A stretch of 64,000 nt of DNA from Toxorhynchites rutilus septentrionalis (taxonomy: Eukaryota > Arthropoda > Insecta > Diptera > Culicidae), in the NCBI RefSeq assembly GCF_029784135.1, contig NC_073745.1, positions 164,237,328-164,301,327 of the forward strand, read 5' to 3'. The notes under the pieces were generated by a model that was not told the origin of the DNA, made no database searches, and saw only the letters and a list, made by a program, of their open reading frames with translations. Of this stretch, positions 53,200-64,000 are shown piece by piece (position 1 is the first letter of the stretch; each line of letters begins with the position of its first letter). A program made the position numbers and the translations under genes.

Positions 53200-53603
53200 A
53201 TGCATTATTTATACGCTAGCGACAGGGTTCTTACTATGCCATGGTCACAAATATTCTCTTTGCGTTATCCTCTTTATTGTTTCTATTCTCGCGGCTGCAT
53301 AAGTTGCGTTGTTGGACACATACGACGTTTCTAACGACGCGTGTTATCTTGTAGAACAGAGGTGATGTGCATTATTGCTGAAATTATGGACGATTATGAC
53401 GATCAAAATGGACAGCGAACGAGGTTATCCTCCCGAACTGAACTCTGATTTTCGATCAAAAATCTGCACAAATTGCGGGCGTTATTCAGGTGTCAGTCTA
53501 TCGTGATGAAATGAAAGATTGAACTAAACACAGACTGTTGGCAGCCCACGGCGGCCCTATTAACGATATTTAAAATAAAGTCTCAGTCGTATAGGAATGA
53601 GAC
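53200..53603. other. No feature recognised
   Basis: Mixed-composition sequence without nameable coding or repeat content. Confidence 0.45.
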
Positions 53604-53617
53604 ACCCACTTCAAACT

Positions 53618-53760
53618 TCTTCTTGTATGGCGTTAACGTTCCCTGTGGAACTTCTGCTATCTCAACGTATGTATAACTAGCGTCATTTATTAATACTTAG
53701 TTGAGATTTCTTAAGCCAAATAACACGCCTTGAATGTATTCCGAGGGGCAAGCTCACATG
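53618..53760 (-). mobile_element. 5'-truncated SINE with 14-bp target duplication
   Basis: The body matches the SINE at 18781-19036 (aaggcgtgttatttggctta, atctcaactaagtattaata, acgttaacgcca) and ends in the same GAA-type tail. It lacks the tRNA-like head. Perfect direct repeats acccacttcaaact at 53604-53617 and 53761-53774 define the insertion. A truncated head plus target duplication indicates LINE-type target-primed reverse transcription that stopped early. Confidence 0.85.
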
Positions 53761-53774
53761 ACCCACTTCAAACT

Positions 53775-54199
53775 ATAGCGACGTATTTTGTTCCTTAACC
53801 TCTGAACCGATGTCGTTTCACGAATTCCAACACTTGTCTGAAAAATCCATCAACATTAGTACGTGAACTGCCTAAATTTCCGACTTTTTTGAGGTAGGTC
53901 GGGGATTTGAAGGAAAATAAACATTCTCAGGCAAAACAAGTGTCCAAGTGAAACCATTCAGGGTGGACTGTAAATCATAGCTAATCCCATAACAATTTTT
54001 TTAAATTGCACAAGACGAAATGTATTAAAACGGATTCTTCATCACGTTTCATCACAGTTATGTGTTGGGCAAATTTGGCTGTAATATCAAAATCTTCTAC
54101 GATGTTACGAAGATAACAGAGTTCAGAACATCCCAAAACAACTGAATTCGCCGAAATTGCATTTGTGTTCAGTATGTGCTTCACAATTGAACAGTATTC
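53775..54199. other. No feature recognised
   Basis: AT-rich; the minus frame 53981-54184 is short and featureless. Confidence 0.45.
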
Positions 54200-54603
54200 T
54201 TCAATTTACTTCAGTTCAGAGCTTCGGCCGGGTTCATCTTCTTGGGAACCATCGCCGCTCTTCTCGATGACAGTCCCACTTGAAAATAGTTGCTACCTTC
54301 GCATGCGTTTCAGAATCCATTAGCTTTGCCAGTCTGTCACTAACGGGTTTTTCGACCAAGGGATTGCTAAGATGGCCGCCTTTTTGTAGCCAGCATAGAA
54401 AATCATGAGCATAGCGCGGGCCCTGTTTTATGCTGCCTACGCTCAATTTGCATTGGTTGGGATAGGGTTGCCAGGGCTCCGTTCCCGACGATGGTAAGAC
54501 TTTTCCCGAATCGTTCCAGAATTTTCTTTTGGAGCTTCATTGAACCATAATGTAAACAAATGATCCTATACCGAAATCCAATGCCTACTATGATTCTACA
54601 CAC
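54200..54603 (-). pseudogene. Unrecognised coding-like remnant
   Basis: Two overlapping minus frames read like one protein broken by a frameshift: GSMKLQKKILERFGKSLTIV, then GNGALATLSQPMQIERRQHK (54603-54403), then RYAHDFLCWLQKGGHLSN and KPVSDRLAKLMDSETHAKVA (54446-54234). The composition is protein-like and the segments are continuous in sense, so an old transposon or gene fragment is likely. I do not recognise the family. Confidence 0.3.
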
Positions 54604-57600
54604 TCTTAGTTTGATACACCGAAATTTTAAAAAAAAATTAACAAATGTTCTAATAGCAGGATTTTTCCATGTGTCCTGATTGTTCTATGTTGAATCTTCA
54701 AAATAAATATAATTGAAGAATATAATTGATGCTATCGGATAACCAAAACCGGTGTGCAATTCCGGAACCGTAACAGTTGATCATTTTTTCTGAAATAACT
54801 ATATTTTTTCCATATTTTATCGTTGAATAGTTCTTCTTTTATCATATCATGTACGAAATATAACACGTGAATCCGCCCCAATTACGACTGATGTAAGCTT
54901 TACATTATAAACAAGAACACTGGGTGATTTACGTACACTTTGATAGTGGACTAACCATAACTTGACTTTGTGAATAGATCTCCACCTAACCTCGAAAAAC
55001 CGGCGCACTCAAAAAAATTAAACCGTACCTCGTACATAAAATATGGGAAAACTACTGAATGTGATTGTGTAATTGGAACGCTCTAAACCTTATTCATCCT
55101 ATCGTATCAAACCGATCGTAAAACACTAAAAATCATCTCCCTTCTCAAGGTCAGATATGCGATGAAATGTCGCCACAAGCACACCGGCTTCTGCCGTAAT
55201 AGGTAGGCCCATATTTTCTTAGAAACGTTTAGGAGGAGTGGTTTCAATCAATTTAATGGCTTTAATAATAATTTATAACGAACCCGCATCCAAATACAGT
55301 GCCGAATAGACAAGAAGCGTAGGAAAAGGATACATTGGAACACACACAAACCTTATGATGCGCAGATGCATTCCAATTCGGTAAATTCATTAGGGGTTTA
55401 CGGAACGATTGGTAGGGACAATTCAATTTACTATGCAGCTGTCCATTAAATTTACGGTGTCGGATGTAGTAGAACGCAACGCTTCTAGTGGAAAACTCAC
55501 TCGTGTATTTATTTGAATTAATTTCAGATATTTAATATTAACAACGTGATAATAAGACAATAACTGCATTATCTGATTATCACTCGTTCTGCCGGAGTTG
55601 GAACCATCTCATTCGGTTTTCCAACTGGAAACTAAAGAAATTCTTCTCTGATACCATTTTAAATACATCCGAAAAATGATCAAAATTATTGATAGCTTGC
55701 ACGACTCTTTAGAGGAAAAATTCCAAAATATTTTGTGTCCCTACTCGCTCTAATTGTATGTCAATTTAAGTGTAATTGATTTGACATACGACACAATATA
55801 ACGAATATAACAATCATCAATTTTTCCTATGGGATTATGTGGTGTGTTAATTTGTTCTTCTCAAGTGCTTCTCCCAAACGTTCTGAGAATTTTCGCACCC
55901 GGAACACAATAGAATGCCTCCAATCCAGAAAGGTAGGGATTTTAATCTCTCTAAACTGTTTGTCGATGGCTTTCTGCCCTTTTATGAGTCTGCAAAAATA
56001 CTTTCCAATCCGTTCGGTTGAGTCAGCAGAAGGTCTAACAAAATGGGAAGCAATGAAAACACAATTTATTCATGTATTACCAGCTCATCTTCTCATATGG
56101 TGATGACCTTTCCATGCGACATTCTTATAGGTTGCGCAGATGATTAATGGAGCCATTCGATGAATTGGCAGCAATAAAACGTTCCGGTGATCTAAAATCG
56201 TTTTGTGTGCTACAAAAGCTTTATCTTTAGCGCCCGACGTGAAATGTTAGGTGCAAACATAGTTGGCTATGAATAAAGAATTGTTCGTTTGGTCACAGAT
56301 TCACAGATGGGGCCACAGAATTCATGTGGCACTCGACACAGGTTCTTCGTGTCTGTTTTTGAAATTTATTCAAATTATTTGTAGCTGTATGAATTGTTAA
56401 TTAAGTAATTATTTTCTATGTTGCTTTTGACTACATTATTGCGTGTGGGATAATGATCAAAGGGCAGCTATTTGAGATGCATTTACAAAATTTATTGAAA
56501 ATCATGTTTTAATTAATTGTTTCTTTATTAAATTTCTGGCTGCTTGACTTTCTTCATCTGCAATCAAAGAACCAGTTTATTCACAGCCAGCTCATCGATT
56601 CCCAAACTTGTTGAATAAACATATTGACACCATTGAACAATTTGTTTACTTCTTATGATAGCTATTCATGCAACATAAATATACCTTATGAGAGCTATCC
56701 GGCTCTTCATTACATAATAATGCTCCTATAAGTGTACTATCGATATGGTGTCGATTATTACTTCATTGAAAACCTCCGATGCCGATGACGGCATCTTTCA
56801 TTCTACGTCTCGCGTAACACATTGAATGGGCCCCTCGACCAGTGTAAGAACAGATTATTGTGTCGATCACTCCGTCCCCGTTTAATTGCCAGGTTGTCGT
56901 AGCGGCCGACAACGTAAGAAAACATAGCTGTGTGGGCGAAGAACCGAGAAGCTATTATCAGAATTTTATCTGTTTATAACAGATTTCGGTGAAATTTGAG
57001 TGATGTTTCCCTTCTTTCTCCTTTCTAGCTGGCTTTTCTATCGATTTCTGCTTTGTCTCGTTCCTTGCTGTCTGAACGGTGTGAAACAATCTAATTCAAA
57101 ATTGTGTGTTTGCTCGTTTACAGAACCATACAAGCACGCTTTGAAAATATGCCGAAATAATTTGCATATTTTTCATAATTAGTTTCGTCCGAAACGGGAT
57201 GTTGTATCCTACAGGTACAGCTGAGCTCATGCTAGGTGTATGTATTTCCAGGAAGGATTGAAGGTGACGAAATCCTCACTTTCATTGTTCGAATGTTTTA
57301 TTTGCAATGCACACCTGTTAGGGGTTCAATAGTGAGACCGACTGTTTACCGAGCTACCGTGTGTCCGTCCATTTCGATTACAATGAAACACATTATATGC
57401 GTATCGTCCTCAAATTTAAAATATTGTAATGCTCATTTCTTCGTACCATTACTTCATTCTAACACGATTGTTCCACCATAGTAGGCCATTTCGAGAAGAG
57501 AAGCTCTAAAGACGATTTACGGTGTAATGTGTGTTGTATGTTTGAAAATCTTATAGATCTATCATGAAATGACTGAGTAATTGGACATTTTTTACAATGC

Positions 57601-58070
57601 GATCAATTTTCGTTTTTCAATTAGTACCTCCGAAATACGTAATACTACCCCAAAACTCGGAGATTCGGAGATGCGGGGAACTATTCGGATATGTTTAAAA
57701 TACCTAAAGTGAGTAAGTCACCACAGTTTGACTGGATTGTCAGAATTGATAGAATAATAAATTATGCAGGTTTTTAAATATAATATTAAACACAATAAAA
57801 CAAAAAACGACAGGGTTCGAAAACGGCGGGGGACAAACGACACAGCACTTAGGTTGTGAATTCACAGAGAAAAAAACACTAAGAGACCCTGAAACATCAG
57901 GAGTAAAAATCTCAATCACTTGAGAAAAATCACAAAGTACGCTAGACCTAGTAAATAAGTCACCGATGAACACATTTGGAAAATGTCTAGAAATTGTCTA
58001 TGAAATGATTCTCACTACGCTCACTGGGCATCTAACGACCTAAGTTTACTCTCCAGAGCGCAATGATGAA
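54604..58070. other. Long AT-rich stretch, no gene recognised
   Basis: Short open frames (55837-56103, 57000-57182, 57236-57481 and 57740-57973 minus) lack motifs. None shows the splice context and phase expected for the next exon of the candidate gene. No transposase or RT motif was seen. Confidence 0.45.
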
Positions 58071-58071
58071 A

Positions 58072-58095
58072 TCCTTCCTTCCTTCCTTCCTTCCT
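58072..58095. repeat. (TTCC)n microsatellite
   Basis: About six tandem TTCC units. Confidence 0.9.
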
Positions 58096-58129
58096 GGTTT
58101 AAAGAGACTTTAAACTTTTGCAGTTCATT

Positions 58130-58265
58130 TGACTCTAGCCCTGAGAAGGGCCCTTGTGAAAAAATTACTCCATTACTCCTCCTTCATTTGTCTTTCGAAA
58201 AACAATCCATTCCCGCTCGACGCTCGCCCGTAACGATGTTGCTGCGATAACCACCAAACGAATGA
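58130..58265. repeat. Dispersed repeat with histone-like hairpin, copy 2
   Basis: Partner of 52890-53190. It has the same order of blocks (ctctagccctgagaagggc, actcctccttcat, ttcccgctcgacgctcgccc, aacgatgttgct, gataaccaccaaacga) and the same hairpin. Confidence 0.55.
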
Positions 58266-58389
58266 TGAAATCCACGATCCATGAAATCCCTCTCCTTTTA
58301 TACCAACTAAACGTGCGATGTAAGTGCCACAGTCAGAGCTTGCTGAGAGTCTCAGAGATGATATTATAATGAATTACGTCGACTTTAGA

Positions 58390-58745
58390 ATCTATAATTA
58401 AACACAACAAAACAAAAACTATAACTGAAACAACTGAAACTGAACTCAATCTCGCTTGTGGTTTCCAGAAACATGTAACATGTGCGTCGCATATCAGCAG
58501 CAGAAAATAAAACATTATTTCATTACACCGTCCCGTATTCTAAGATAAGAGTAAGAGTGCAGATGAACTGATTACTTTTACAAATCGATCAAACAGAATG
58601 AGAGATATTCGATTGGATAATGGTTGAGATTGCTCAATTGTTTGATAGTTAGTTTCATGAAATATATTATATATTAAAATCGATTGATGCGAAAATCTCG
58701 TATATCCATCAAGAAATGATTGAGCAATAATAGGGAGTACAAGAG
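58390..58745. repeat. Dispersed AT-rich repeat, partner of 5390-5745
   Basis: Collinear with 5390-5745 (cagaaacatgtaacatgtg, attcgattggata, caattgtttgatagttagtt, gcgaaaatctcgtat, gattgagcaat). Diverged; class unknown. Confidence 0.45.
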
Positions 58746-58889
58746 GAAGCTTGTATCTTCAATTTCGACTAATCAGAACTAGGTATTTCCAATTGGATAG
58801 GGGTCAATTTTACTCTCACTCTCTTACTCGCACTTCCCCTATCTGGTCAAACAAAGTACTCGATGTCGTGATTCGATCCCCGTTCTGGT

Positions 58890-59715
58890 CAGAAAAGAAA
58901 AATCGTCAAAGATCTGACATGCACAAGTTCAGAGGAACTGGTAGGACGAGAAACGGGCATTACCAGTCTCCAAGAAACGCCCAAAAACAGCTTCTCCAAG
59001 CGAATTGATACCACATACCAAGCGTCTTTGTCCAGTAATAGAAATAGAGAAACGACGGTTCTCGGCAAAGACCCAGGCAACGAAAATGGATTAACGATTG
59101 GAATCTCGGGACATGGAATTGTTGAATTCTCAATTCCGCTGGAAGTACTCGTGTGCTTTCCGAACAATTGAAGAAAAGCATGTTAGACATCGTAGCGCTG
59201 CAGGAAGCGTGTTCAAGAGGATCGTACATATGTACACCAGTCTTACCATCTACCAAAACAGCGATTACACAAAATAGCTGGGCACAAGTTGTGATTTGAA
59301 GAAGCATTGGATTTAGTGATCGATCAATCCACAAATGTGACGATTAAGAATTATGGGCCGATTCTTCAACATCAGCACGATAGAATAGCATGACTCTCAC
59401 TTTGATCTCAGTGATGACAAATACGAATCCTACATGCAGCTAGAACGCGAATATGACCGCTGCTCAAAACATGGCATCAAGATCATAATCAAAGACTTAA
59501 TTGCGCCTCCTGCACTTCTTCCTCTTTGATGGAGGATTATATAATATAAGGACTATTTAACATTGCGCTAGAGAGTGTTCTGAAACGAGTGGTGTTCAAT
59601 CTGCTTGACACGATTTTCAACAGATCCAGCCAAAAAACTTTTCTGATGATGTAGACATTATCAGCTGCACATTTTAAATGATAGTAGAACATTACACCAG
59701 ACTTAAGCACGAAGA

Positions 59716-59720
<5 letters not shown>
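58890..59720 (+). pseudogene. RTE-like LINE, heavily deleted
   Basis: In one frame from about 59097: WNLGTWN, a stop, then ILNSAGSTRVLSEQLKKSML and DIVALQEACS, the endonuclease N-terminus of RTE-type LINEs. Near 59425: YESYMQLEREYDRCSKHGI with KIIIKDL, the later endonuclease block where GDFN/GDLN is expected. Near 59555: GLFNIALESVLKRV and DTIFNRSSQ, the RT segment just before the catalytic box, followed by degraded DDVDIIS-like codons. Large parts between these blocks are missing and stops are frequent. It ends in a (GA)n tract. Family by motif resemblance. Confidence 0.7.
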
Positions 59721-59759
<39 letters not shown>

Positions 59760-59779
59760 ATAGAGAGGCAGAGAGAGGC
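59711..59779. repeat. (GA)n-rich microsatellite
   Basis: Imperfect GA/GAAA repeats directly after the RTE-like remnant. Confidence 0.9.
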
Positions 59780-59802
59780 ATAAATTGTCCGATCTATGAT
59801 TT

Positions 59803-59945
59803 TAGTTTCACTCTAGGCAGTGATCAATCAACACCATGTGTTAATTCTGAGAGTTAATTTAGAAATATTTGGAAATACTGCTGTGATGTTTGCTCGCACC
59901 AATCAGTGGAAGTATTCTATGCATTAAAATATGCGTTTGTTGAAC
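59803..59945 (+). repeat. Direct repeat flanking an inverted-repeat element, copy 1
   Basis: Shares with 61461-61600: tagtttcactctaggcag, caacaccatgtgttaa, ctgagagttaatttagaaat, a tgctcgca/tgcacgca block, and aatatgcgtttgttgaa. The two copies lie in the same orientation about 1.66 kb apart. Confidence 0.65.
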
Positions 59946-60279
59946 TGAGAAGGTTATTGTTGTATTGAATTGGCTTGAAGATGTTTCAATCTTCTGTTCA
60001 TTCACCTCTAGTCTCTAGCCAAATTTGAAAAACTAAACCTAATCCATCTTCCCTCAGCAAAGGCCACTCTGACGCTCTCGTTGCCGCCGCCGGCTAGCAA
60101 CTAGGATGACTGTTGAATAGTGAATGTACATAATATGAGACTGTATCATTCCACTTAACTTTACAGCTATTTCATGCCAAAACCAATTTCTCAATTTCTT
60201 CAATTTCTCTGATTTCCGTTAAAATTTGTGCTTTTGTTCCTCATCGCAAAATATTAAACCCTTATTTTTTAATTTTTTT
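59946..60279. other. Spacer, nothing coding
   Basis: Contains gttcattcacctctag near 59997, a fragment of the repeat family at 52890 and 58130. Otherwise unrecognised. Confidence 0.4.
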
Positions 60280-61201
60280 ATTAGGGTACCCATTTCCAAT
60301 TAAGGGTGGTCCGAAAGATCTTTTTTCACTTTTTTTCAACTTTTTTTTAATGAAAAAATCATAACTTTTGAACTACTGGCCTGGTTCAGATGATCGACAT
60401 ATCAAATTAAAGTCAATTTGCTAGTCTTTTTTGGAAAAATATTATACTTGCCAGAAAATCGAATTTTATTTTCGCGATTTTCTATTGTATTGGTTTTTTT
60501 ATTGCTTGCATTGCCTTGGACTAGAGGGCGCTGTATATTTTTTCCTGAAAGCTACTGTTTTTCCAAATAACATACCCAAAAATCAAAGATATGATTCTGT
60601 CGTTTTTTAGCTATGATTTTTAAATTTTAACCGATGATCCGAAAATCATTCTTCCCCCTTTTTTTCTAAAAATGACTTAATCAAAAATTCATAATTTTCG
60701 AAATACTAGACCGATCTAGATAATTGATATATCAAATTGAGCTATTCCGTTTTGAAAAAATATTACACTGGCGAAAAAATTGGATCCTAGTCACAAAGAT
60801 CTGGTCTTTTCGCATGGGAATACTGAACGTAGACTGAAAACTCGGTTATTTTGAAAAATCTTCACTCAAAAACGAAAAAAAAACACATCTATAATTTTTG
60901 GATATATTATGTAAAAAACCTCGGCTTTCAAGAAAAAACATTTTAAAAAATAGCACTCTCTATCTTTAGCCATGCAAACTATAGAAAACATATACAATCT
61001 ATAATAACAAAAACAAAATCCATTTTTTTGTAAGTTATTTTCAAAGAAGTCGAGCTCATTGGCTTAAAATTGTTATGTCGATCATCTGAATCATCGGTCT
61101 AGTAGTTCAAAAGTTACGAATTGAAAAAAGAGCCATTTTTGCAAAAAAGTGAAAAATGTATATTTTTCAACCCACCCTGATATGGAAATGGACACCCTAA
61201 T
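60280..61201. mobile_element. 0.9-kb element with long terminal inverted repeats
   Basis: The left end attagggtacccatttccaa and the right end (complement reads attagggtgtccatttccat) are inverted, and the arms continue for about 140 bp. They share cttttgaactact, gatgatcgacata and ttttttcactttttt blocks. The interior is AT-rich with several tttttggaaaaatatta/ttttgaaaaaatattac repeats and no ORF. A partial copy lies at 24755-25000. It looks like a non-autonomous DNA transposon or foldback. The target duplication is not clear. Confidence 0.7.
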
Positions 61202-61460
61202 GAGAAAAAATACGCGTCTAATATTTTGCGATAAGGAACAAAACTATCAATTTCCCGAAAATCTGAGAACCACTATATCGGTTTGGCATGGATTGGCTGT
61301 TTGTTTATTTTATGAACGCTTTAAACTTAAAAGCTTATTCGTCTCTAGATGTGAATATGCTATGGAATATGTTTGCCTTTTTTCTCTGCATTCGAGAGTC
61401 GATTCCGCACAAGTCACGTTGCATTGAGCATTGATTATTCTGCTTTGTGGTTTCAATTTT

Positions 61461-61600
61461 CAGTTTCACTCTAGACAGCGTCCAGCCAACACCATGGGTT
61501 AAACCTGAGAGTTAACTTGGAAATATTGCTACTGTGCCGATTGCACGCATCGCTCAGTAGGAGAATTCTGTGAAATGTGCGTTTGTTGATGAATAGAATA
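61461..61600 (+). repeat. Direct repeat flanking an inverted-repeat element, copy 2
   Basis: Partner of 59803-59945 (cagtttcactctagacag, caacaccatgggttaa, ctgagagttaacttggaaat, atgtgcgtttgttga). Confidence 0.65.
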
Positions 61601-61930
61601 AAATACTGTTCTATGGGATATGTGTTTCTTGCTTGTCTCTCGCTTGAATCAAGCGAGAGGTACAAGTTATTTTGCCGTGGAGCGATCAGTCAATGTTGAG
61701 GATGATACCTCATAAAGATTATCAAATCTGCTTCTTAAAAGTTCCAAGAATGTTAATACAAAATCACGCTTCAGGACCACCGACAAATCTAGTAAAGATT
61801 TGATTATTAAATTTAGCGACGGTTCTTTCCTAAAATTATATGCAATAATTTTGTAATCCTCCGTTAACACAGCGATCATGTTTTGAATACCACCTATGTT
61901 TTATTGATTACAGTCTTTAATATCCCCAAC

Positions 61931-62146
61931 TACGAAGGTCATTCAAAAAATAAGTTTCAGTGCCTCATAAATCGCGGAAAAAAAATTAGGACAAAAAACA
62001 AGGTGATTTTTGTAATTTACGTTTTATTTTCTATTTTTCTACATAATCGCCGTAACGTTCGAGGCATTATTCATAGAGTGGCACGAGTTTTTCTATTCCG
62101 ATCAATTTCTGAGGCACTGAAACTCATTTTTTGAACGACCCTCGTA
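61931..62146. mobile_element. Mariner-type MITE
   Basis: The ends are imperfect inverted repeats of about 38 bp: tacgaaggtcattcaaaaaa then taagtttcagtgcctca, against the complement of tgaggcactgaaactcattt then tttgaacgaccctcgta. Each starts in TA. Total 216 bp. The interior is without transposase. The TACGA(A/G)GGTC terminus and TA flanks fit a mariner deletion derivative. The ORF 61883-62134 is just a read-through of this element. Confidence 0.75.
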
Positions 62147-64000
62147 TTTGTGGTAAAACACAGAGTTATCTATTCCGTCGTTCGGAAAATACAAATACAA
62201 TCGAAACTCTCTATAACGACAATCTTTTATAGCGACAATTCTCTATATCCCTTGCGATAATAAAAAAAATATAAATAATTCGTATTTTAACGATTTAAAA
62301 AAAATCGTTTGGACGGTGCCATTAAATGTGAAACGCAACATCATTCAAATCTTCAGTAGGTAACAGTTCGAAAGACTGAAATGAATTACAACTTCTTTTT
62401 GAATATTGGTTTTCCGCTGCTCTGGAATTTGAGCATTGTACGCTTTGCCACGTCTAGAATTTAGAAAAAAAATAACAAGTCACAAGGGGAGACCCCAACC
62501 TGGAGGGCATAAAACATACGTTTTTTACGATTTTTTATGTCATTTCAGGGTTAGCCCAGTGTTTTAATTTTTTTTGCGGTGTGTTTAGGGTATGTTGAAT
62601 CCAAATTACATACAAAATACCAGAACGCAATTTATTTTCTTGATGACTAAATAAACTAAATAAACACATTTTTTAAATCTTAATAACCTCGAAAAGAGTT
62701 GCATTGCTTCATTATGGTCAAGGTTAACGCAAATATCATACTTGTTGAATGCCGTTTTGCGAATGGCACGTGAACCCAAAAAATTCATAACATTTCAGCA
62801 CGACATTCACGATGGTCTAGCTTGATGATTCCTCAAATAGTTGTGTGGCGCACATCCGTAACACTTGCTTTGCTATAGCGTTATTTCGATGCATTGATGC
62901 AATGTCAAACGCACCAACGAAGTTCTTATGATGACGGAAAACAAGTCCACTGCTTTGAATGTGGAAAAAAACTAAATATTTGCCAGAAGAGAACCATTAT
63001 TCATACTCTAGCGTAAATATTCCCCTTCCGTTATCTCCTCCACCAAACAATCATCCATCATAGCATCAAAAAATTAGACGATTGTTGCATTGCGAAAGGG
63101 CCAATGCACAGAAACAAATGAGATTTTAGCGTAACGAAGATAAGCTATTTGTACAAACGGGTCATGAAGAACGCAAGTACGCACACAACGTCATATATCA
63201 ATGGCTTGAAGCGGCTAAATATACATACACTTCTCTCCGTTTTGCGCTCTTTTCAACAGAAGCTTTTTCTGTTCATATTGCCGATCTCGATCAGCATAGC
63301 TTGGTGGAAAGAGTTTTGCTACTAGCATGCGGAACCAAATCACATCCAAAATTCTAGAACAATTATTCTTTTGATGAGACGACGAATCCTAGCTTGATTA
63401 TTCTCCACACCATTGTGTAGCTCAGACCCCTAATCCAATGGCGTCAGTTTGATGCAATGATTGCAATGCCAGAGACATCAGCGAGTGAGAGCTTTGGTCG
63501 TGTCCACAGCACAAGCCGAAACGAAGACATGTGACGACGTGAAACAACAAAGAACAAGCGATGTTCATTGCTTCGGGCTTAGAACAAGACTGAAAGTTTG
63601 CCTTAGATCCAATATTCATACTCTAGAAAATATTTCCTTCCGTTGCTCACCGATAAGTTGCTCGTTATTGACGGCACGGGTAGGTAATCTCACAAATGAG
63701 TTGGATAAATGTATGGGAAATGTAATTGCTTTTAGTTTTCATCGATTTAAACCATTTGCACAGTGGATTGCACTGTATAGCATATCAAACAAACTTTAGG
63801 GAATTTCCGATTCGTTTGGAATGTAAATCGCCAAAGTCCGTTCGCGGCAACAATAGTTATTAACGCTAACTATATTTCATAAAAACGTGACCGGTTTTCT
63901 GATTTAGCACCTTTAATAAAAGACGTAGTCCTACGTAGTCCTCAACAAGTCTTGAACATCGTTCGGTTGTAAAACATTCCATTTGGCAAAACATACAACT
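62147..64000. other. AT-rich stretch with one transposon scrap
   Basis: Apart from 62310-62360, no feature was recognised. A block at 63448-63535 (gatgcaatgattgcaatg, cagcgagtgaga, gaaacgaagacatg) loosely matches 52816-52890, suggesting a further dispersed repeat. Short frames (63422-63619 minus, 63461-63799 plus) overlap one another and lack motifs. Confidence 0.4.
62310..62360 (-). pseudogene. Scrap of the Tc3-like transposase C-terminus
   Basis: ggtgccattaaatgtgaaac then gcaacatcattcaaat matches atgccattatgtgtgaaata then caacatcatccaaat at 3906-3940, the last codons and stop of the Tc3-like element (LDDVVFHT). Only about 50 bp is recognisable. Confidence 0.5.

Noticed and set aside
61883..62134. 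83-codon + strand ORF
   Set aside because: It lies almost wholly inside the 216-bp MITE at 61931-62146.
1..64000. CRISPR array, bacterial operon or LTR retrotransposon
   Set aside because: No regularly spaced repeats, no bacterial gene organisation, and no paired LTRs with gag-pol motifs were seen.

Overview
This is animal (eukaryotic) DNA, most likely from a culicine mosquito such as Aedes; the species is an inference. It is AT-rich, has no operons or bacterial signals, and is dominated by insect-type transposable elements in various states of decay. These include mariner/Tc1-type transposases, a hAT element, APE-type LINEs (Jockey/CR1-like, RTE-like, LOA/I-like with RNase H, L1/Tx1-like), an R4-like LINE with a restriction-like endonuclease, tRNA-derived SINEs, and foldback and MITE elements. 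No complete host gene is visible.

The best candidate host sequence is a pair of short exons on the + strand, at 831-876 and 39833-39962. Both have good acceptor and donor signals and compatible phases. Spliced together they read as a signal peptide followed by the start of a secreted domain, and the domain start weakly resembles an FGF8-type growth factor. If correct, most of the window (877-39832, about 39 kb) is one intron filled with transposons, and everything after 39962 is the next intron.

Layout. 1-2.6 kb: quiet apart from the first exon. 2.6-5.3 kb: a broken mariner and an internally deleted Tc3-like element (both minus), then a foldback repeat. 6.1 kb: a small MITE. 8.9-10.8 kb: a SWIM zinc-finger pseudogene, a Tc1 fragment and a second foldback. 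12.1-13.0 kb: a dispersed repeat with a tRNA-like box. 16.0-16.5 kb: a LINE RT C-terminus. 18.5-21.5 kb: two copies of a direct repeat, one hosting a SINE and the other a hAT element, each with a perfect target duplication; a Tc3-like transposase is nested in the hAT. 21.8-24.4 kb: a decayed APE-LINE.

26.9-39.5 kb is a nested complex. A LOA/I-like LINE (+) is split at 27765/38164 by an L1-like LINE (minus) and a head-to-tail array of three R4-like LINEs (minus). The middle R4 copy has an uninterrupted 1273-codon ORF with Myb-like, RT, CCHC and RLE motifs. 40.9-46.0 kb holds a Tc1/mariner-type element with a near-perfect 2.3-kb tandem duplication. 49.5-51.2 kb is a LINE fragment whose 3' UTR was hit by a second LINE of the same family. 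51.6-64 kb is a mixture of dispersed repeats, a 5'-truncated SINE, an RTE-like pseudogene, microsatellites, a 0.9-kb inverted-repeat element and MITEs.

The elements do not cooperate as a pathway. The shared theme is insertion into insertion, and the target duplications and junctions allow parts of the order to be read. All family assignments come from reading motifs by eye, without database search.
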